A stretch of 64,000 nt of DNA, taken from NCBI GenBank assembly GCA_014529385.2, contig CM043963.1:105010912-105074911 (forward strand), read 5' to 3'. Within the stretch, counting starts at the first letter, position 1. Each line of letters opens with the position of its first letter. Below the pieces are notes generated by a model. That model made no database searches and was not told where the DNA came from. It saw only the letters and a program-made list of their open reading frames with translations. This stretch comes from Adiantum capillus-veneris. Taxonomy: Eukaryota; Streptophyta; Polypodiopsida; Polypodiales; Pteridaceae. Positions 54,239 to 64,000 of this stretch are shown here, piece after piece. The position numbers and the translations under genes were made by a program.

Positions 54239-57200
54239 AGGGGGGGTTGACCAAGGAAGCTAGGGGCTTGCTTAGGGGGTATGCTCTCCCACACACAATC
54301 ACACACACTTTCATTGTGTGAAGTACAAAGTGCAAGAGCTCCCTCTCCTTCTCCAAGCAAGTAGAGAGGTTGAGAGCCTACACCAACACTCTTGGCTATG
54401 GATTGCAAATCCAACCAAGAGCCATGCTTCAATGCCTTAAGCTTGTCATCTTCTCCATCTTCATTACTATGATATTATGTATGCTAGCAAGAAGAGTGAT
54501 GATAAGTGAGGAACCGGTTCTTTCTCCTATGAAATGTTTCTTCTTCCTCTTCCCTACCCTCATTCCCTGCTAGCTCTCTCCACCTTCGAAGGTGTTTGAG
54601 GTCTTGGGATAGTTAATGCTTTCCTCACAGTTTATGTTATGCTTGTGATGATGCATGAAGCTTTCCATCTTCATTGCATCACCTAAGTCACAAGGAACAC
54701 AAAGATTGTATTGTAACTAGTCTCTCTTGATGGGAGAAATCATAATACAAATGCCTATTGGAGGGGGATTGCTGGCTCCACATAAATCCGGTCCTCAACT
54801 GTTTTCATGTTCTCTAAATTCTCTATCTTGAAAAAGTATTGCTCATGCCAAGTTAACTAAAGCTATGTTTATGTTGTTACCATCAATTATGTTCACCTGC
54901 TATGCTCACAAAGTAATTTCACAAAAGTACTCTCTCTAATTTCCGCTACTCTGAAGTTAATAGACCAATTTCATTACATTAGTGATCAAAACTTATATGT
55001 TTTACCTCACTGGGTTGAGATCTCAAAACCTCCATGAGTTGACTAAGATTGTGGCTTGCTCCATAACTTCACTCGAATGGGATAGGCTCTTGATTTTTCA
55101 TCACCTACTATTTAAAAACATTGAATAAAAAATAGAAATTAAATTAAGCAATTATAAATTGATGACATGCTAACCACAAATGCAATGCAGCTATACTTAC
55201 AAAATCAGCCTCACAACTTGTCCATTTACGGATGTCCAAGTGGTGCAAACTCCTCGACTCCACTTGTTCCTTTGCTACCTCTTTTTGTTGCTTGTACTTT
55301 TGTCAAGTTTCTTTCATACTTCTTTCTTTACTTTCTTCCGATCTTCCTTGTCAAGCTAGGATGGCTTGGGCATGCTAATCTTCAATGTTTCATATACCTC
55401 TAACCACTTGTGCTTCAAGTAGTCATGCATCTATGTCTACATCCATTTGGTGAAGTAATGATGCTCCACACTCTCCACATAAAAAGCACTCTAAATTATT
55501 TTGATCACCTTTCTTTGAGCTTGGCTAGTATTTCTTTCTATTTTTTCATGAGGTGGTGACAAAATACCTATAAGTAGAAGCTCTGCATGGTAGTAGTCAC
55601 CTTCCTACCATTGCCATCTACCTAAATCTCACTAGGTAGGGTCTATGGTGTAAGGGAGGTCCACCCTTTGCCAAGGAGGTATCAAGGGGTCCTAGCAAGA
55701 GACTCAACATGATTCTTGGCATAGGTATCTCCAAGGGTGAGGCCCAGAGTGGAAAGTGGTGTGAGATGAGGTGAATCATGTGGTGTGAAGGCAAGAGTAG
55801 TCAACTGTTAGAGTAGATGGCAACTATGTAGGGGGTGTGGGAGTGCCATATGAGGGGGCAAGAATGGGTGCTCATGACAATTGCCAGGTAGTGTGGAAGC
55901 ATCAATGGCACCACCACCATAACATCCACCTCCTCACCATTGGAGCGTTGGGCCCGTGATGTCTCCCACAAGTGCCAAGTGGAGATGGATGACTCAGAGT
56001 GCTATGATCACTCTAAAGATGTAGAGTGTGAAGGCAATGGTCAGTGTGAGGTGCCATCACCATCACTGGTGCTGGGGATGGTAACTGTGATGGGCCAACA
56101 CCTTAAGGGTGGATAGTGTGAATGTCCTTATGCCATCTCCTTTGTGTGACTGACAGAGATGCTAAAAAATTTCTAGATGCCTCCTTGACCATCGCTTCCC
56201 ATGTGTGAACATGTGTGAATAGTGAAAGATGTGTAAAAAAGAGAATAAATAAAAAGAAAGTGCAAGAATGCTGTAAGGCCTACATAATAAACGAGTAAAC
56301 TTGTAGTTAAAAACCATTTGACTTCAAACTATAAAAAACTAACACAACTTTGAATTGTATCAACATTTTTAACTTATTATTGAGATAAAAAAATTGAGCT
56401 TAAACTTAAATATGGTTAGATAGTTAGTGTTTCAAATACAATATATTTGCACTTTAAGAAACCTCTTGCTCATCTTGGCACAAAGCATAAATCCCTATAT
56501 CTATGAAGAGATCTCTCCCTAAATACACATCCTTTGCTTGTTCAATGCTATCTTTGCATTTTCCCATGCGTATTCTTCAATGTTTTTGTCTATGTTTCTG
56601 TCTGCATCGTTTAGGGAATTTTTCTCTACATTTTTTGCTATGTTTTTTGGTACTAGGAGATTATAGCCCTCATAGACTCATGCATTTTGTGGGGCTTCTT
56701 CAATGACATACCACCAACTTGGCCACAAAGCCTTGGGATAGAAAATTGCTTGAAAAAGAGGAACCATACCACATGAGAGATTGATGCAGCAAGAGGCTAC
56801 AAAAAAATATGACCTACTTGTTTGCAATGCTTAGAGAGTATGAATGTGTCTCACATATTGGTCCATCTTTTGTTGAGTCCATCTTAAGAAAACTTGAATC
56901 CTCTCTATGCATGGTAGTGACACGGCCCTCTATGTTTACCTTGAACCATTATACATCAAACAATTCCACTTTGAATTCTTTGTAATCTACACTCAAGATT
57001 TCTTGCAACATTTCAAAATACATGAGTTTTGCTACAGTGAAATCTACATCAAAGGATCATCATTGGCTAGATTGCTTGAATTTTACAATGATACTGTAAT
57101 TAAAAGTGCATCTCTTTGCAACTTTTACATGGACTTTACACCATGCTTTCATGTGAAACTTCTAAGATGGGAAAATGAAGAAATGAGCATCAACGTCAAA

Positions 57201-59483
57201 AACACCACACCACACTACAATAGAGATTAGAGATTTACCTTGGGTCTACAATCCCGTAAATACTCCCACTCCTCTTTTGTCACTTGCTCATCTTATTGTG
57301 TGGCCCTTTCCATGTCATTGTGAAACAATCTTAGACTTATGAATGATGGAAAGCTCTCAAGATCTTTAGAATAATGCACCGGTGGTGGCTTTTCTAATCT
57401 AACGGCATGTCATGCAACGAGTTGCTCCTATTTTGCAACATTGTATTAGGCAAGCCACTTTTGCATTGTTGCATCATGAAGCATGCAAAATTGATTGATA
57501 TGCCTTCAAGTCCATGGTCGCTTTCTTCTCTATACCCGAGCCCACCATCACAATACTGGTCAAGCGCTCATCCTCAATTGTTTGCCAAAACATATCATCT
57601 GCATGATCCATCCTAGAGACCCAGTCACCAATATAAACTAATGAATTTGAAACTAGCTGACCCTCTGCCATGCTTTGCTAGGGCATGTTCTTTGTCACAC
57701 ATATCCCTTAAGATTTTTCATGAAGTGCTATAGAAAGAACATTCATTTGGAATGGACAGTTCCCCCTATTTCCACCTCAACAACTATATGCACAAGGAGA
57801 TGTACCTAACTAGTAAGCCATTAGGAAACATAGAGGCTATTTGATAGGAAGAGGGTGGTGGACACACTCTATACCCTCAAAAAAGTAGGGAGACAAGGTA
57901 GCCTTATACCTCTTAATGGCCTTTTACATAGTGAGAAGGTAAGGGAGGTGGCTAGGGGAAAAAGGGGGGAAGAGGGGGGGGGGGGGGACCACTTTGATCT
58001 CTTTTCCCCCAATTTTTGGCTCGGATTTAGAACTACAATAAAAATTTTAAATTTTCTAAAAATTTCAAATTTCAAATTTTGACGCCCCCAAACCTATTTC
58101 ATGGTAAAAAAAACATTTTTGACCTCCAAAAGTAAAAACGTGCACTAAAACTCCCAAAAAAATTGTGTTTTTTAAAAACATTTCAAAATATAATTTTCCA
58201 CCCTCCAAAGTCTTTCCAAGCCTATTCTATAGCTAAAAAGTGATTTTCTCTCTCCACATATCCTTTTCCAAGATCTCCATTGTTGAAACAACCATATGCA
58301 CCCCCTATAGTTTAGCATTATCTCTCTGCTAGCTTTCTCCCACCTTCATTGTAGCACCAAGCAAGCTCCTCCCCCATCTCTTCCCCTTGCCCACCATATA
58401 TTTTCACACAAAGCTATCTCTTATCCCTTCTCTCACCTCCATTATAGCACGAAACAAGATTTGCCTCCTTTTACTTTCATCCACTCACACTACATGGAGA
58501 CCTCTACTCTCAAAGGTGGCATAAGTATGAGCTCACATGACTTGCATACCACAACAATAGGAGATGTGAATGGTGAGTGGGCATTGCAAGAGTTCACCTC
58601 CAAAATAAAGATAGAATGGTAAGAAAACTACCTTTATAGCTTACATTCAGAGCTTAACATCATCTCCATGTTTAAGCTTATAATACTGAAGATACTCAAC
58701 CTCTTTATGGATTTCAATGTCTAGGTCTTCACACGTCATAACATTGAGGTGTGCTATTTTTTTAATGGCTTGGTGCGCCATCTAGGGTTGTGTAGCATGC
58801 AATTGAGGCTCACAATGTTAGAAAGTTATGTTATCTAGGAGAGTTATAAAAAATCCTCCTTCAAATTTCTTCTTTGTATAGTTGTCACTAGATTACTAGA
58901 ATGATATCATTTAGTTATTTCATAACTTTATGATCACAAAATTTGGTTTTACTTACATAGTCAACTTGTTTTGAGAGGACATGTGCAAGAAACCATGTGT
59001 AGAGAAAAGAATAGTGGGATTTGTATAGAATCTTGAATCAATATAGGTACTCTCTAGGAGCTCTTAGAAAAGTCCTCTATAAAGTACTACCATCTTACCT
59101 AGTGTCATAGATACACAAATACTCAAGTGCATATGAATCTCTAGATGAGGAAGATGAGTACTTGTAAGAGAAGCCTGACAACAATAACATTGTCTCCCCT
59201 GGTAAAATTTTTATGAGGTTGGATTTCTCTATAAATGCTTCTGTATTTATATTCATTTGGTGCAATATAATATGTTTTTTTTTAAATTGGTGTCATATTG
59301 AGTGAGAGTATTTAATTTAGATACTAGAATTTCATACAGATTTGAGAAACATTGTTAACCTTTATGGATATTTTGATTTGCGTCTATGATGTTTCAAGTC
59401 TCAAGTCTTAATCACTCCACCATGAAGAAATTCAAGCAATGTTTCAGCTTAGTCATTAATGGTTATTCTTTTTAAAGTGAATC
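54239..59483. other. No recognisable genes
   Basis: Open frames are short and of biased composition; the longest (56907-57230 plus, 107 codons) has no recognisable motif. A G14 homopolymer lies at 57974-57987, and an AAATTTT-rich stretch follows at 58040-58080. Confidence 0.5.
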
Positions 59484-59523
59484 ATAACCTTTGTCCAAAT
59501 GTCTTCATTTGGACAAAGGTTAT
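59484..59523. repeat. Perfect 18-bp stem hairpin with TCTT loop
   Basis: ATAACCTTTGTCCAAATG at 59484-59501, loop 59502-59505, exact complement 59506-59523. It is followed by GTTGAATATATC(C/T)TGCTTC twice (59524, 59551). Confidence 0.97.
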
Positions 59524-60312
59524 GTTGAATATATCCTGCTTCATTTGGGGATGTTGAATATATCTTGCTTCATTGGCAACATTTCATAAGTTGAGAAATC
59601 TAAATTCTCGCTTTCCAACATGTTATTTTCCACATACTATGCCTATGCTAAGCTTGACTTAGAGAAAGGAAAACTTGAGATGGAGGTGTTGATGTATAAC
59701 GGTTGATAGGTGAACTTGTTATTGATTCATGTTTCAATATACATATATTGTAAAGCCTTTGAGTTTCCACTTTTTTTGAGTAGTGTTGACAAGTTTTTGG
59801 TATCAAAATTTCTTAAATATCCCTATTCATTGGCTATTGGTAGCTATTTCTTTGGTATTGCTGAAGATGATACCAATAGCTATCACCCTTGTGAACTTAA
59901 CTTTTAAATTGTGGGTTTGACTTTTGCTATGTAGCTCATTTGGATAGAGAAAGTGTAAACATAAATTATAGATGCATGTATTGTCAACATAAAAGATATT
60001 TACCACTCAAGCCTATGTAAACTGCTAATAAATAAACCTTTGGTTGGATACTATAACAATAGGGGTTACATGTGGTCTCAAAGACCAAAGAAATGGCTTT
60101 AACCAAACATTCCAAAGAACATGGGGTGGACACAAGGAAGTAAAAATTGGTTCCTTGATTGGCCAATTTATAGTGTTGAATGTTTAGTGCACCAGATTTG
60201 TGAGGCCATTGAGCACAGAGAAAAAAGGGGGTGGGGATCCTGCTCTTAGTACATCAAACACCACATGGCCATGCATGAAAAAAAGGTCTTGTTTTCTATT
60301 TAAAGGCCCCCA

Positions 60313-60416
60313 GGGCCCCTCAACAAGAGGGGCCACAAGGGCACGGAAGATGCCAAAACAGGGACCCCTCTTTAGCCATTTTGTGCACCATTGTGACCTC
60401 TCTTGTTGAGGGGCCC
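60313..60416. repeat. 104-bp foldback with 26-bp arms
   Basis: Left arm GGGCCCCTCAACAAGAGGGG + CCACAA and right arm TTGTGACCTC + TCTTGTTGAGGGGCCC are complementary with two mismatches, separated by about 52 bases. The surrounding DNA is AT-rich, so the GC-rich arms stand out. Confidence 0.92.
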
Positions 60417-63400
60417 TAGAGATTTCAAATGGAAAGTAGTTACAAACTTCAAGTGTTTGGCCATGATACTAGTTCTAAGTTTTTTGTTTTTTCAAGTGTT
60501 GAACTGCAGGCTATTTTCAACAGCTTGTACCTCCTTGGCTCCAAACATGTCTGGGCTTGTCTCACATGGATTTGTTCATCTCATCGCGCTCTTCGACCGC
60601 CGTGTGATGCAAAAAAGTCATATCTTGCTCGGATTCTCCAAAAACCAACTTGCAAGTTGGTAATTTCTTAAAAAAATAATGTAAAACAGATATTTCTTAC
60701 TTTTTTCTTAATCTACAAGCTCCAACAAGCATTGAAACCATGGAATTTGGAAATACTCAAAGAACCATTCTTTTCTCTTGGTTAAGTGTTGTGAGTTGTA
60801 TTTCCTACATACAAAACTTCTCAAAATCTCATCCTAACACCTTCAAAAGTGGCTTCCAAGAAGTTCCTTGGGTCAAAATTTGAATATGAAGGAAAACAAA
60901 AAATGAACTTCTAAACTATGTACAAACTTTAAAACAACCAAAATTTCCTTTTCAAAAAAAAGTTATTGCTAAAAATTTGAAAGTAGGCCCCCCTTGGACC
61001 TCCCAATGATAGAAATCAAAGGGTTCAAGGAGAGATATGGTGTCGTAAGTGCATGGTAGGAATCTCACCAAGTTTTATTCCTTAAAGATGTCTTTTACTT
61101 TATCACGTCTTTTCATCTACAATCTTACCAACAAAAACAAATTTACACTTTAAATTACCACAAATCTTATTTAACTTATCAAACAATCTCAATATATGGT
61201 AGAGCTAGAGCGCTCTTACACATCAACAAACAAAAAGGTCCAAATTTCTTCTCATTGAATTTGATAAACATACATCCATGAATAACTTACAAGGGGTAGT
61301 GCTGTCATAGTTCTTGCATACATTTCATGACATGGTATGCTCATGGGGTGACCTATCACATAAAAATATCTTTGGTGGGGGTGCCCTCATGTTAGGAAAG
61401 GGTATGTTGCTGATGGAAAGATGTTGTATTGTCCTACTATGGATCTCTCCATGTTAGCATAAGTTCTTGGTGTAGTGGGAGCTACATTGCTTGAGGAGAG
61501 CTTTGTGCCACCGTAAAAGATTCATGTTATTTCAGTTCCTTGAGCCATTGTTGCAAACACCACCACTCAACTAACATAGTAAGAGGTCACCTTAGACCAT
61601 GAGGGCCTTTGCTAAACTCTAAGGCCCATAACACCTAGTGTGAGTGAATCTAGAAAAAAATTAAAAATTATCCAAACCGTATTTTCATGACTATAGATGC
61701 CAATGCTTATGATGAATGTTATGCTCATGGCACACATGGGAGAGGAGGGACTAAATTTGTAAATGCTATAGAAAAGAAACTAAGTACTTCCTAGTGAAAT
61801 TACTTGAAAGTCATACTAAAACATTTGGACCACAATAAAATGTGAAAATCAAATAACATCTAGGTACAAACAATTAAACATTTTCATTAATAGGACATAA
61901 CCTTGATATATCCATAAACAATTATCCATTAATGTTGTTTAATTATACTTGTAGTCTTAACAAGTATTACTAGAGGTATTAAATATTTTTTGGCCAACAC
62001 TGAAATTGTTCCTAATACTACGTGCTCAAAATGGTCTAATAAAGAGATTTGACCAACACCTAGAAATTTTTCCACAACACATAAGTAGGAAAACATGCAC
62101 CAATGTCAGTCCTAGAGACTCATATTGTCCACATGGAATATGTTGCATATAGTGATGTCAAGAAATATGACATCCATCAATTACGAGATTTACTTGTGTG
62201 TGGAGGTAACTAGAAACACTCAACAACATGAGTATGAGGGACCCTCATAAACTTTGTTCCACACCGGCTAAACCAAATTGCATGAGTTCCAAGACCATGT
62301 TGCACCTCTTGTGACTAGCAACATGTATCAAATGAAGACCTACCATGTAGGCCTTTAACTGGTTCAATAGAAAGTAAAACTCAATTGTATTAGAATGACC
62401 AATTAAGAGAGAAAGTAGTAGTTTGAAGAAATGGTACCTGGTAGACTACTTTCCCAAAATTGTTTGCTCGTATATGACCTTGCCATGTGTCAAAAGAGTT
62501 AAGTGGATGAAAGCATTATAGCATATGCATCCCACTTGTAAAGCTCAAACAATGTATATTCAAAAAAGGAATAAAAGCAAAGTGTATACTTATTATGAGG
62601 TGAAAAGTATTGTATACTTACCCAAAGGTCAAGGGAATTTTCAAACCTCAAAGGTACATTACCAAAATACCAACCTCAAAAGGCCCATTATTAAACACTA
62701 AAACAAGAGATTACTGAAGATTAAGAAATATATAGCTGAGAACCCTAGGTGTTGCCTTGGCAATCCAAACCTCTTGGTTAGATTCTACAAAGAAGGTAAT
62801 TGAGACCAACATAGACTACCATGCTACCAATAGTGATTGCAAGCAGCCTACTAAAGTGAACTTAGTACTACCCCTTGGAAATTGGAACTTCTTTTCTTGA
62901 AGGTACAAGTATGAAGAGGCCAATCAGTGACCATTAGAACACATGGAGTTAGACTAAGTAAGATATCCTCTCAAGTTGGACTCTTATTCACGATTGGATC
63001 TTTGAAACAATCATATCTCCCCATGAAAGAAGAGAAAGATTCCCAAAACCAAAAAGAAGGTAGCCATACTAGGTATTCTTTGGTTTTTGAAACAAGAGAT
63101 TGTCTATCTTGAAGCTCTCTTAGAAGTGTCATGATATCATATGAACTAGTTGCTTGATATCAAGGCCATGCCTACCTTCACTATAGATGGAAATCATCAT
63201 CTGTAGTGCATGCACCTTATACATATAACCAATGATAATTGAGTGCTTGTCAATGTAGTCATATGAAACAAACACAAGCTGAGATACTAGCCTCAATTTC
63301 TATTGAGTAGAAGATCACAACTATGGGTAAATCCTGCAACAATGTCAATAGAAGAATCATCAATAAAAATCATAGGAAACAGACAAGGTCTTACCCCGTC

Positions 63401-63589
63401 TTGAAATGTGTGAGTCCAATGCATGTGGACATCACATCGAGTGGAATCCATTGTGACCATTAGGTGAATAATGATGTTCTTGATAAAGATTTGGTGTTAT
63501 AGCAGAAGCATAAACAGTGATTGAGTGGAATTAATTCTATGTTACTAGCATGCCATGCATGCAAATCAAAAGGTTAGAGTGATAAGTCC
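60417..63589. other. No recognisable genes
   Basis: AT-rich, frequent stops in all frames, no terminal repeats seen. Confidence 0.5.
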
Positions 63590-63663
63590 TTGGCTATAAT
63601 GACGGACTTAATAGATTTGATACCTGTCACTAATAAATCTATTGTGCGAGAACCTATAGCCAA
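63590..63663. repeat. Nested inverted repeat
   Basis: Outer arms TTGGCTATA and TATAGCCAA enclose inner arms AATAGATTT and AAATCTATT, giving a 74-nt stem-loop with a bulge. Confidence 0.85.
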
Positions 63664-64000
63664 CCTTGTACCTATGAAGCTATCAAACATGTGTTAAAGA
63701 CCCGTTGATCCGACACGACTATGCTCACAATTAGAGGAAACTAGTCTCTAAAACCACATGAGGCATACATATAACCATGGCACATATTGCTGCCAAGATC
63801 TCAAATTCTCTCTACCTCCCACTAGCGGAAAGCTCTCTCTTGATCTCTTGCTCTCTACAACGGTAGAGAGTGTATATGTGTGTGATGAATCAATGAAGAG
63901 AGCACACATATATCAAATATATGGGAGAATGGATGTCACACTAGGGTATCACTATGTCAAAGTCAATTTCCCAAATAGGAGAAGAAGATGTGGATGGAAG

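Noticed and set aside
56907-57230. 107-codon plus-strand frame as a gene
   Set aside because: No motif, ordinary AT-rich composition, no splice or promoter context; expected by chance in 10 kb.
57474-57671. Minus-strand 65-codon frame with balanced composition
   Set aside because: Too short and without a recognised motif or neighbouring exon.
1679-64000. CRISPR-like regular repeats in the tandem arrays
   Set aside because: Units are degenerate, spacers are homologous to each other and the context is a plant-type transposon landscape.

Overview
The window looks like repeat-rich nuclear DNA of a land plant. It carries Ty3/gypsy-type and Ty1/copia-type LTR retrotransposons, a CACTA (En/Spm) element, hAT-like and Tourist-like MITEs, plant-type GT-AG introns of 70-100 bp and long (CT)n/(GA)n tracts. 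No host housekeeping gene, rRNA, tRNA gene or CRISPR array was recognised. The unusual transposase and the gene-poor composition would fit a seed-free plant such as a fern or lycophyte, but the species cannot be named from sequence alone.

Left third (1-26165): a set of nested insertions. The outermost layer is a CACTA element (1-1077 and 23975-26165). It retains the C-terminal end of a TnpD-like transposase, a broken TnpA-like (Ptta/En/Spm) gene, subterminal repeats and a right terminus ending in ...CTCTTGTAGTG. A retrotransposon called R1 here (1078-23974, minus-strand coding) sits inside it. R1 has a perfect GGAGC target duplication, about 0.9-kb LTRs, a polypurine tract and a primer-binding site. 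It encodes a gag/protease-like polyprotein of repeated tyrosine-rich modules and no reverse transcriptase. The R1 3' LTR is split by a 12.75-kb DNA transposon (1331-14084) with 31-bp terminal inverted repeats.

The 12.75-kb transposon is the most interesting part of the window. Its genes are a DDE-like transposase of a family I cannot assign (+), two unrecognised genes (B and F, both -), a small helical protein (C, -) and a gene that joins a histone H3 fold, a long acidic linker, a Ulp1/C48 SUMO-protease-like domain, a charged helical segment and an RG-rich tail (+). Four clusters of short inverted repeats built on the motif GGTCARTACCAAGCGA lie between or inside these genes. Genes A and H3-ULP carry several in-frame stops and B carries one, so this copy looks dead. 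The reading frames are otherwise well preserved.

Middle (26166-54238): poorly recognisable DNA with simple repeats, palindromes and a hAT-like MITE with an 8-bp target duplication, then a decayed gypsy pol (33345-40385, minus). The gypsy remnant is interrupted by an internally deleted copia element (34122-37549, TSD GGGAG, initiator-Met PBS), a TTA-flanked MITE and an 8-bp-TSD MITE. Next come a ~285-bp tandem array with a central palindrome, inverted gag/protease fragments of a non-autonomous gypsy-like family, a second ~285-bp array with a different palindrome but the same ATCRCGAT core, an LTR flanked by a PBS on one side and a PPT on the other, and a gag-only element.

Right (54239-64000): no convincing gene; a few perfect or near-perfect hairpins and low-complexity tracts.
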